6,518 nucleotides of DNA, taken from Candidatus Avelusimicrobium ruminicola. Its GTDB lineage: Bacteria > Elusimicrobiota > Elusimicrobia > Elusimicrobiales > Elusimicrobiaceae. Made by a program: the position numbers and the translations under genes. The stretch is from NCBI GenBank assembly GCA_900319885.1, contig ONQH01000057.1, forward strand, positions 1 to 6,518, given 5' to 3'. Below, one piece after another: positions 1-5,117 of this stretch; within the stretch, counting starts at the first letter, position 1; each line of letters opens with the position of its first letter. The notes under the pieces are model-generated. The model saw only the letters and a program-made list of their open reading frames with translations. It searched no databases and was not told the DNA's origin.

Positions 1-544
1 CAGTATAAAGATTTTCGGTCAGAATTTCAATATCTCTGCCTTTTTCTTGGTCGGCTACAGGCACAACATGTCCACCACCATTATAGTACAATACCCAAAA
101 ATTAACCAAATCTTTATATTTATACCAAAAATTATGTTTGCTTCTCTCAAAACGCCGAATCACATCTTCATCCGGAACGGGATGCCCACCATTTTGAACA
201 CGCATTTGAATACGCCCGATACAATCTTCCGGCTTATCTACAAAGACATAAATAATAACCACATCATATCCTGCCTTTTGGGCCTTTTCGATCGTTTTTA
301 CATGGACCATGCCGGATAGTGTACTTTCCAATGCAAAAGACTTCCCTTCGGCTAGTAATTTATCAATACGTGCGTGAACTTCTTTTCCTGCCTGGATACG
401 GGCCGATTGCATGTTTTCGGGGCAAAGTTCCTTAGCAATATCGTCTGCATTTACATAAACGATATTTTCTTCCGGCAATAGTTCCTTAGCAATCGTGCTT
501 TTGCCACTACCATTGGCTCCGGCTAAAATAAACAAGGTCTTCAT
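1..544 (-). CDS. Zeta-toxin-like P-loop kinase (COG4185 type), 3' end cut by window edge
   Basis: The minus-strand frame is open from ATG at 544-542 to the left edge, giving 181 codons without a stop. Residues 9-17 form a Walker A P-loop (GANGSGKST). A strand then leads to VNADDI (31-36); D34 is the expected position of the catalytic Asp in zeta/PezT-type kinases. LESTLSG follows at 72-78, and then the signature RV..GGH.VP...I.RR..R (115-134) and NFW (138-140). This arrangement matches the zeta-toxin-like 'predicted ABC-type ATPase' family, many of which are about 190-200 residues, so little is probably missing. Known zeta toxins phosphorylate UDP-N-acetylglucosamine; whether this COG4185-type member does so is not shown. 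There is no Shine-Dalgarno. TGCTATAAT lies 7 nt before the ATG, suggesting a leaderless mRNA. The gene is divergent from the small DUF protein, and no classical epsilon/PezA antitoxin is visible, although one could lie beyond the left edge. Confidence 0.88.
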   Translation of the reverse strand, partial: MKTLFILAGANGSGKSTIAKELLPEENIVYVNADDIAKELCPENMQSARIQAGKEVHARIDKLLAEGKSFALESTLSGMVHVKTIEKAQKAGYDVVIIYVFVDKPEDCIGRIQMRVQNGGHPVPDEDVIRRFERSKHNFWYKYKDLVNFWVLYYNGGGHVVPVADQEKGRDIEILTENLYT

Positions 545-551
545 ATATTTA

Positions 552-559
552 ATTATAGC
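552..559 (-). promoter_or_regulatory. Extended -10 promoter of the zeta-like gene
   Basis: On the minus strand the sequence reads TGCTATAAT (TGN plus a perfect TATAAT at 557-552), followed by 7 nt and then the ATG at 544. The predicted transcription start is at or next to the A of ATG, so the mRNA would have no leader. No good -35 is visible; the equivalent position reads TGTAGT. An extended -10 often compensates for that. Confidence 0.55.
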
Positions 560-590
560 AATTTACGAAATAAGACTACACTTCTAGACC

Positions 591-609
591 AACAGTATGG
601 CATACTGTT
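591..609. promoter_or_regulatory. Perfect palindrome in the divergent intergenic region, probable operator
   Basis: AACAGTATG-G-CATACTGTT is a perfect 9-bp inverted repeat around one central base. It sits in the 68-bp gap between the zeta-like gene and the DUF7695-type gene and ends 3 nt before the ATG at 613. Its centre also reads as an extended -10 (TGG CATACT, 598-606) for the plus-strand gene. A bound dimeric repressor would therefore occlude that promoter, and the site lies just upstream of the -35 region of the zeta-like gene. The binding protein is unknown. Confidence 0.55.
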
Positions 610-612
610 CAC

Positions 613-843
613 ATGAAAGGAATAAAATTAAATCGAATCAGATGTAAATTCTGTGGAGATGTCATTACATCCCACTTTCGGCATGACTTCAAACAGTGCA
701 AATGTGAACGTGTCGCTATTGATGGAGGGCATGCTTATCTTGGGCGGTGCTTCGTAGAAGAGGACGATTATGAAGAACTGTCAATCGTAGAAGATGTCGG
801 TAAAGAATTACCACCTTTGCCACCCCAACGATCCACCAAATAA
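613..843 (+). CDS. Small zinc-ribbon-like protein, DUF7695 type, unknown function
   Basis: This is a 76-residue protein. The N-terminal half has CKFC at 11-14, RHDF at 23-26, CKC at 29-31 and VAIDGGHAYL at 34-43. This CxxC...RHDF...CxC...V.DGG..YL pattern is recalled from a small family (DUF7695-like) that occurs in bacterial and phage genomes with no assigned role. The four cysteines could bind one metal ion. The C-terminal half is acidic (EEDDYEEL, 49-56) and then rich in Pro (LPPLPP), probably flexible. There is no Shine-Dalgarno before the ATG. CATACT ends 6 nt upstream, compatible with a leaderless transcript under control of the palindrome it overlaps. The gene is divergent from the zeta-like kinase. 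A role as its partner or regulator is only a guess from position, and no helix-turn-helix is visible. Confidence 0.7.
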   Translation: MKGIKLNRIRCKFCGDVITSHFRHDFKQCKCERVAIDGGHAYLGRCFVEEDDYEELSIVEDVGKELPPLPPQRSTK

Positions 844-872
844 CTGAAAATAGTATATAAATTACGACCAAA

Positions 873-892
873 AGTGTCCACGTTTGGACACT
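873..892 (+). terminator. Hairpin after the DUF gene, weak terminator or operator
   Basis: AGTGTCCA-cgtt-TGGACACT is a perfect 8-bp stem with a 4-nt loop, 29 nt after the stop codon at 841-843. It is followed by AATTTTCT, a poor T-tract. It could terminate the DUF transcript. Its arms also match other TGGACA half-sites further right, so it may instead be a protein-binding site. Confidence 0.4.
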
Positions 893-958
893 AATTTTCT
901 GCCTACAATTCCCCGTTTGCGCATCGAACTTCCGTCGAGGCCTGTCCAAATCATATAA

Positions 959-1000
959 AAAATGCTTAAATTTTCAGTACTTTTTGTATAAGAATTATGG
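959..1000 (+). repeat. 42-nt dispersed repeat, copy A
   Basis: Positions 971-1000 match 5038-5067 in the same orientation at 28 of 30 bases. The 16 nt at 959-974 (AAAA-TGCTTAAA-TTTT) match 5026-5041 in the opposite orientation (AAAA-TTTAAGCA-TTTT). The two copies therefore differ by an inverted 8-bp core between A4/T4 arms plus two substitutions. The right part contains TTTTTGTATAAG, which could act as a -10 box. Sequence outside these bounds is unrelated between the copies. Confidence 0.8.
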
Positions 1001-1158
1001 ACAGTATTTTGGACACCTCTCCGTCGAGAGTTCGATTCCTGTTGGGGGGGATTTTGATATGCCTATTGATTAGTACATTAATATTATGCGTATTCTTGTC
1101 CTTGAATTTCACATTAGCCAAATATCCTTTGAATTGGAACGTATTGATTATGGTATAA
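997..1158 (+). CDS. Possible small single-span membrane protein (53 aa)
   Basis: ATG at 997 opens a 53-codon frame that stops at TAA 1156-1158. The product has a short polar N-terminus with two Arg (R11, R13). A strongly hydrophobic segment follows from about residue 14 to 40 (it begins FLLGGILICLLIS), then a short KYPLNWN tail. Such proteins occur as type I toxins and small membrane regulators, but no family was recognised. TATAAG (987-992) lies 4 nt before the ATG and there is no Shine-Dalgarno. Codons 16-18 contain the G7 run at 1044-1050, so slippage would shift the frame. The stop overlaps the first -10 box of the autotransporter promoter. A 53-codon frame in intergenic DNA can arise by chance, so this is a tentative call. 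Confidence 0.25.
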   Translation: MDSILDTSPSRVRFLLGGILICLLISTLILCVFLSLNFTLAKYPLNWNVLIMV

Positions 1159-1170
1159 TATGGTATAATA
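1149..1170 (+). promoter_or_regulatory. Autotransporter promoter with tandemly duplicated extended -10
   Basis: The 10-bp unit TATGGTATAA is repeated 2.2 times, giving two perfect extended -10 boxes (TGG TATAAT) at 1151-1159 and 1161-1169, exactly one helical turn apart. TTGAAT (1129-1134) and TTGATT (1144-1149) are weak -35 candidates with poor spacing. Transcription from the second box would start near 1176 and give a leader of about 118 nt before the autotransporter ATG. Confidence 0.6.
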
Positions 1171-1197
1171 ATGTAAAGACGGGATATGAATATGCTT

Positions 1198-1227
1198 CAG
1201 TATTCAAGGTCCGGCATCAAAATACTG
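1198..1227 (+). promoter_or_regulatory. Inverted repeat in the autotransporter leader
   Basis: CAGTATT (1198-1204) and AATACTG (1221-1227) are perfect 7-bp arms around a 16-nt loop in the predicted 5' leader. They could form an RNA stem, or be two spaced half-sites for a DNA-binding protein. The arm shares CAGTAT/ATACTG with the palindrome at 591-609. Confidence 0.35.
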
Positions 1228-1293
1228 TGCAACCTCGTGTAACAATCCACACAATCCATGTCCCTCTGTGAATTTTTGGAGGTATTGTATTTT

Positions 1294-4020
1294 ATGAAGA
1301 AAACAATATTACTTACTTTTTTACTCTCCTCTGCTTTGCTAATTATGAATGTATCCGCTTTTGCAGCGGACGTCAATTCCTTCTCGGATTTGGCTGCCGG
1401 TGGTGATTTGACCTTTGCGCAAGACATTGTGGTTGAGTCCGCCACCCCCTCTGTTACGTTGCCAGATGGAACTGTGGTAGACGGAGCCCATCACTCCTTA
1501 ACGGGCGTACAGGGAACCTACCTAAATATCGGTTCAAACACTTCCACGGTCACACTCAAAAACATAGGAGACATACAGGACGGATCCAGCACGGATAATA
1601 CCTTTTCCTATCAAAATGCCGCCGGTGATACCGTGTATAAAAAAATTACAAATTCCTTTAACGGATTTCACAAAACAGAATGGGGCCAGGCACCCGCTCA
1701 AAATAAACTTCTGGGCACTGTAAATATAGACAACTCCGTTTTTTCCAACAATGTGTCTGACGAAGATGCCGGGGTATTTTTTGCTTCAAATGCTTTGCTA
1801 ACTATTACCAATTCCACTTTTTATGATAACCATGCAGCCTCAAACTGGTATGGCGGCGGAGTGATACAGACACTCACTAATAACTCACAACTACTTACCA
1901 TAGATTCTTCCCTTTTTGTCAATAATACCGCTGGGGAAGGCGGCGCCTTGGATACCAGCGTACAAACCTATATTTCCAATTCCGTATTTGCCAATAACCA
2001 AGCAATCGGATATGATGGAGGCGCTATTTGGTATGGTATGGCAGCCGTTAGCGCCAACTATGTTAATTATCTCATCAATTCCGAATTTGTTAACAATACG
2101 GCTACCCAACTTGGGGGTGCTTTATCTTTGAACGGTCTAAATGACGGGATGAACATCATAAACACTTCGTTTAGAGGCAATCAGGCCGCATATGGCGGAG
2201 CCATTCATGCCCTCAAGTTTCGCGACGGTATTCCCCTCTCCGTGGTGGATTCTTCTTTCACAAACAATACCGCTAAGGAAGGGGCCGGCATTTACAGTGG
2301 AAATATTGATTTGAACATTTTTGCCGTTAATAAAGATGTTGTTTTTGACGGAAACACAGCCACTAACGAAACAGCCAGTTATAATGCGGGTAGTGATATT
2401 TATTTTGACGCGGGCGGAAATGATGCTACTTTATTCTTGAATGCGGCTAGCGGTAAAAAAATTATTTTTAACGGTAGCATTGCTTCCTACACGGATGATA
2501 CCGTAGCATCCATTGATATCAACAAACCAGGTTTGACTTATTCCCCCGATACAGGCATAACGACCGAAATGGTCTCAGATGCAAGCAGCCAAATTCAATT
2601 CAATAACCGAGTGGGAGATGATACCTATAATTTTAATATCAACTTGTACAACGGCGTGCTGGCTATCGGGCAAAATCCGACCATCAATGCCGGTGTAGAT
2701 AACCCGGACGGTTTTATTGATGGCAACAACTTACATGTAATGGCAGAGTCCACCCTTTACACTATCAATAACGTCATCGGCTCTGTCAATTTGAAACAAT
2801 TAGATCTTTCTTCTAATCTCAACATCCAAGCTGATGCAGATTTAGCTACCTCTACGATGGACACCATCCATGTTGACACCGTGACAGGCACTGAGAAAAT
2901 CGTTTTATCCGGTGTCAATGTATTATCCGATACGACGGGAGATAGTACCGTGGTTCAATTTACAGACAGCAATTTGGCCGACTACGTAGAGGTGAAAGAT
3001 GATTTGCAGGCCGTCTCTCCCATCTACAAATATACTGTAGCCAATAATGGGGATGGCTCCTTAACATTTACCCGCTTTAACGATAATCCGGACCCCGACG
3101 ACCCGGGGAATTATAATCCGACCGTCTTTGAGCCGACCATTGCGGTAAACACCGTTTCAAACGTCCAGGATTATATCAATAGTTTAGTGTTTCGCGATTT
3201 CTCTTTATTTGAACATAATGACTTCAAACAACAGGGCAAAGCAGCCGGAGATTTTGGAGAAGGAAGAAATGTCTGGCTCAAAGCATCTGGCTACAATGAT
3301 AGAACGGATTACAGACATTTTTCTGACGTCAAAACCAGAATGGCCATGTTCTTTTTAGGATTAAGCCAAGACATCAATTTCTTTGAATCTGACGCCTCCA
3401 AACTCAACGTTTATGCCGGTTATCTGAACGGAAACATCCGCTATGATGATATCCGCGTAGATCAACCCGGAGAGTATTTGGGTGCCAACATTGCCACCAA
3501 ATATGAAAACTTTATTGTAGCCCTTAATATGACTGGCGGATACATGCATCCGAAAACGCACGATATGTATGGCAAACACCGTACGAACAATCCTTGGGGC
3601 GGTATTGCCGCAGATATCGGCTATCAAATAGAAGTTTCCCCTTCGCTGATGCTGATGCCCAGTTTTCTCACTTCCTACACGTATGTTCACGGGGATGGTT
3701 ACACCAATCCTGCCCATATCCGTGTAAAATCTGATGACTTGCAAGTGTTTGAATTTGTGCCAAACCTGCGTGGGGATTATCGCTTAAGCCAACGCTGGGA
3801 ACTCTTTGGAGATGTGCGCTATTCCTTCAGTCACAAAGACGGTGGGAACTCCCGAGTTGAAGGCATGGCGATTCCTACGCTCAACATGGCCAGATTCGTA
3901 GAGTATGGTTTGGGAACAACCGCTCATTTCAATGATTACGCGTTTGAAATTGCCCTCTATCGCAGAGATGGCGGACGCGAAGGTTGGAACGGATACATCA
4001 ACCTACGCTATCACTTTTAA
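1294..4020 (+). CDS. Pmp-like autotransporter adhesin with C-terminal beta-barrel
   Basis: This is a 908-residue surface protein. The start at 1294 is preferred over the in-frame ATG at 1258 because GGAGG (1278-1282) precedes it by 11 nt and a clean signal peptide begins there (MKK, hydrophobic 4-19, AFA before the likely cleavage after A24). The passenger has eight FxxN motifs (F150, F176, F208, F232, F265, F293, F322, F351). Most are followed by GG[AV] (187, 216, 242, 274, 301; degenerate GAG at 330). This is the repeat signature of chlamydial polymorphic membrane proteins and predicts a beta-helix. A less repetitive beta-rich part runs to about 595, then an Asp/Pro/Asn-rich linker (596-608). 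A helical stretch follows (about 615-650), then a barrel of about 250 residues with alternating hydrophobic strands and a terminal RYHF. It should be Sec-exported and anchored in the outer membrane; the barrel would carry the passenger to the surface. The role is probably adhesion. Codon use resembles its neighbours. Confidence 0.92.
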   Translation: MKKTILLTFLLSSALLIMNVSAFAADVNSFSDLAAGGDLTFAQDIVVESATPSVTLPDGTVVDGAHHSLTGVQGTYLNIGSNTSTVTLKNIGDIQDGSSTDNTFSYQNAAGDTVYKKITNSFNGFHKTEWGQAPAQNKLLGTVNIDNSVFSNNVSDEDAGVFFASNALLTITNSTFYDNHAASNWYGGGVIQTLTNNSQLLTIDSSLFVNNTAGEGGALDTSVQTYISNSVFANNQAIGYDGGAIWYGMAAVSANYVNYLINSEFVNNTATQLGGALSLNGLNDGMNIINTSFRGNQAAYGGAIHALKFRDGIPLSVVDSSFTNNTAKEGAGIYSGNIDLNIFAVNKDVVFDGNTATNETASYNAGSDIYFDAGGNDATLFLNAASGKKIIFNGSIASYTDDTVASIDINKPGLTYSPDTGITTEMVSDASSQIQFNNRVGDDTYNFNINLYNGVLAIGQNPTINAGVDNPDGFIDGNNLHVMAESTLYTINNVIGSVNLKQLDLSSNLNIQADADLATSTMDTIHVDTVTGTEKIVLSGVNVLSDTTGDSTVVQFTDSNLADYVEVKDDLQAVSPIYKYTVANNGDGSLTFTRFNDNPDPDDPGNYNPTVFEPTIAVNTVSNVQDYINSLVFRDFSLFEHNDFKQQGKAAGDFGEGRNVWLKASGYNDRTDYRHFSDVKTRMAMFFLGLSQDINFFESDASKLNVYAGYLNGNIRYDDIRVDQPGEYLGANIATKYENFIVALNMTGGYMHPKTHDMYGKHRTNNPWGGIAADIGYQIEVSPSLMLMPSFLTSYTYVHGDGYTNPAHIRVKSDDLQVFEFVPNLRGDYRLSQRWELFGDVRYSFSHKDGGNSRVEGMAIPTLNMARFVEYGLGTTAHFNDYAFEIALYRRDGGREGWNGYINLRYHF

Positions 4021-4034
4021 GCAAACTTCGTATC

Positions 4035-4069
4035 AAAAGGCCCTTACTAACCAAGTAGGGGCCTTTTTT
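4035..4069 (+). terminator. Strong intrinsic terminator of the autotransporter gene
   Basis: Arms AAAAGGCCCTTACT (4035-4048) and AGTAGGGGCCTTTT (4054-4067) pair over 14 bp with a single T-G wobble around the loop AACCA, and a run of six T ends at 4069. The terminator begins 14 nt after the autotransporter stop and ends 14 nt before the next ATG. It therefore separates the transcript of the lipoprotein gene from the autotransporter, apart from read-through. Confidence 0.9.
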
Positions 4070-4070
4070 G

Positions 4071-4076
4071 TAGAAT
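4071..4076 (+). promoter_or_regulatory. -10 box of the lipoprotein hydrolase gene
   Basis: TAGAAT matches TATAAT at five of six bases. It begins 1 nt after the T-run of the preceding terminator and is followed by exactly 7 nt and then the ATG at 4084. The predicted transcript would start at or next to the ATG. The -35 would fall inside the terminator loop and is not convincing. AGG just before the ATG is at most a very weak ribosome-binding site. Confidence 0.4.
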
Positions 4077-4083
4077 AACAGGT

Positions 4084-4800
4084 ATGAAAAAATTATTCTT
4101 GCTAGGATTATTTTTGCTAACTTCTTGCGCTACGGTGCCTGTGCCCCGTGAATTTGCATACAAACCGATGCAAACCACTCAATACCTTTTGGCCTCTTGG
4201 CAAAAAATAACCGATTCGTCCTCCTCCATCCGCATTTACCTGGAAGGAGATGGCAAGGCCTTTGATTACAGAGGGTTACCCACTCAAAATCCGACTCCTA
4301 AAAATAAATTTTTACGCAACATGGCATTTAGCGATCCCCACGCCAATGTGGTTTATTTGGCTAGACCCTGTCAATTCGTCCAAGATCCTCACTGCAAGGT
4401 GGAGGATTGGACTGTGGGCCGCTTTTCCGAGCAAATTGTAGAAGATACCGCCTTGGCTATTAAACAAATTTCGCAGGACAGAGAAATTGTTTTAATTGGA
4501 TATTCGGGGGGAGCGCTTTTGTCTGGTCTCCTCATCACCAGGCATCCCGAATTAAAAATACAAAAGTGGATTACGATTGCCGGCTTATTAAATCATACCG
4601 ATTGGACACAATACTGGGGAGATACGCCGCTCTACTTATCCTTAGACTTACAAACACTTCCTTCCGTAGAGCAACAACATTTTGCTGGAGCTAGAGATAA
4701 AGTCATTCCGCTGGAACTGTCTAAGAAATGGGTAGGTAAAAATAATTTAGCAATCTTGCCCCATGCGACACATAACAAAGGCTTTACCTGTAATTTCTAA
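4084..4800 (+). CDS. Alpha/beta-hydrolase lipoprotein (putative lipase/esterase)
   Basis: This is a 238-residue protein. The N-terminus is a lipoprotein signal: MKK, hydrophobic 4-13 and lipobox LTSC with the acylated Cys at C15, so the mature protein is membrane-anchored. YLEGDG (52-57) is an early strand plus oxyanion-hole turn. ARPCQF (93-98) and C104-K-V-E-D-W-T are conserved in a bacterial lipoprotein hydrolase family. GYSGG (139-143) is the nucleophile elbow, with S141 as nucleophile. GARDKVIP (202-209) supplies acid D205. PHATH (226-230) supplies the histidine, H227 or H230. C96 and C104 may form a disulfide. The triad looks complete, so an active serine hydrolase is expected; the substrate is unknown. 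The gene lies 63 bp after the autotransporter but is separated by a terminator and probably has its own start site. A joint role at the cell surface is only positional inference. Confidence 0.85.
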   Translation: MKKLFLLGLFLLTSCATVPVPREFAYKPMQTTQYLLASWQKITDSSSSIRIYLEGDGKAFDYRGLPTQNPTPKNKFLRNMAFSDPHANVVYLARPCQFVQDPHCKVEDWTVGRFSEQIVEDTALAIKQISQDREIVLIGYSGGALLSGLLITRHPELKIQKWITIAGLLNHTDWTQYWGDTPLYLSLDLQTLPSVEQQHFAGARDKVIPLELSKKWVGKNNLAILPHATHNKGFTCNF

Positions 4801-4919
4801 TCGTTCGCGGCAAGGTTGCGAGTAGTAAATGTTCCTTCAACGAAACACTCCTTCAATTGTTTAGAGCTAGTAGCAATAAAGATAATACCCTTGTTATTGA
4901 GTACACGGAAGTGTAGAGT
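4797..4919 (-). pseudogene. Possible C-terminal remnant of a lost gene
   Basis: A minus-strand frame of 40 codons is open from 4919 to TAG at 4799-4797 and overlaps the last bases of the hydrolase gene. Its composition looks protein-like: a hydrophobic GIIFIATSS strand, then KQLKECFVEGTFTTRNL and a polar end. It has no usable start, since only an internal TTG is available, and an in-frame TAA precedes it. No family was recognised. A frame of this length can arise by chance, so this is a weak call. Confidence 0.18.
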
Positions 4920-4962
4920 TTAATTTTTAACACTTCTTGTTAGTTTAAATTTACAATTCCAA

Positions 4963-4987
4963 GCCCCGCGTTTTGCGGGGCCTTTTT
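4963..4987 (+). terminator. Intrinsic terminator downstream of the hydrolase gene
   Basis: GCCCCGC (4963-4969), loop GTTTT, GCGGGGC (4975-4981), then CTTTTT. On the minus strand there is no T-tract, so it acts in the plus direction. It lies about 160 nt after the hydrolase stop codon. Confidence 0.85.
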
Positions 4988-5025
4988 CTGCCCAAATAAC
5001 CAACCTCGTAAATATAAGAATCCTT

Positions 5026-5067
5026 AAAATTTAAGCATTTTCAGTAGTTTTTGTATAAGAAATATGG
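5026..5067 (+). repeat. 42-nt dispersed repeat, copy B
   Basis: This is the second copy of the element at 959-1000. The right 30 nt (5038-5067) are in direct orientation with two substitutions, while the core at 5030-5037 (TTTAAGCA) is the reverse complement of the core in copy A. CTTAAA-A-TTTAAG (5023-5035) is also a local inverted repeat in this copy only. It lies 3' of ogt and is convergent to it, so its TATAAG does not serve a recognisable plus-strand gene. Confidence 0.8.
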
Positions 5068-5117
5068 GATTGAATAAAGACCGACTCATCGTTGTATCAA
5101 CAAGATGTTGGAGTACC

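Larger units (their letters stand above)
844..1293. other. 450-bp structured intergenic region upstream of the autotransporter
   Basis: No long gene is present. In order the region holds: a hairpin (873-892); inverted arms ATCGAACT (923-930) and AGTTCGAT (1029-1036) enclosing CTGTCCA (942-948) and TGGACAG (998-1004); a direct repeat CCGTCGAG (932-939 and 1021-1028); the first copy of a 42-nt dispersed repeat (959-1000); a possible membrane mini-ORF (997-1158) with a G7 run (1044-1050); a duplicated -10 box (1149-1170); and the autotransporter leader. The leader has an inverted repeat CAGTATT/AATACTG (1198-1204, 1221-1227) and a direct repeat ACAATCCA (1242-1249, 1251-1258). Confidence 0.6.
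4801..5117. other. 317-bp intergenic region between hydrolase and ogt
   Basis: No convincing intact gene is present. The region holds the weak minus-strand remnant above and an RNA-like stretch with TACAC-GGAA-GTGTA (4902-4915, a 5-bp stem with a GNRA-type loop). That stem competes with a longer pairing, GAAGTGT (4908-4914) with ACACTTC (4930-4936). It also has CAATAA/TTATTG arms (4874-4879, 4895-4900), the GC-rich terminator at 4963-4987 and repeat copy B. The first 160 bp would be the 3' untranslated part of the hydrolase mRNA. Confidence 0.5.

Noticed and set aside
47..319. 90-codon plus-strand frame at the left edge
   Set aside because: It lies wholly inside the minus-strand zeta-like kinase, whose motifs are clear, so it is a shadow frame.
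1021..1050. tRNA-like T-arm (GTTCGATTCC) followed by a G-rich stretch
   Set aside because: The flanking stem does not pair (GAGAG against CCTGT has two mismatches), there is no matching acceptor strand, anticodon arm or D-arm upstream, and no CCA end. It could be a fossil of an att site, but a tRNA cannot be supported.
1086..1271. 61-codon plus-strand frame upstream of the autotransporter
   Set aside because: It runs through the duplicated -10 boxes and leader repeats, has no start signal and no recognisable domain, so it is treated as chance.
1258..1293. Alternative in-frame start of the autotransporter at 1258
   Set aside because: No Shine-Dalgarno precedes it, it would put 12 extra residues before the signal peptide, and GGAGG at 1278-1282 serves the ATG at 1294.
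3361..3744. 127-codon minus-strand frame inside the autotransporter barrel
   Set aside because: It is antisense to a well-supported gene, with no start signal and no domain. It is a by-product of the barrel's codon pattern.
4860..4915. Resemblance to Cas9 guide scaffold RNA (TTTAGAGCTAG followed by TAGCAATAAA and a stem)
   Set aside because: The familiar look mirrors an engineered fused guide, not a natural tracrRNA. No CRISPR repeats, cas genes or anti-repeat partner exist in the window, so it is taken as chance.
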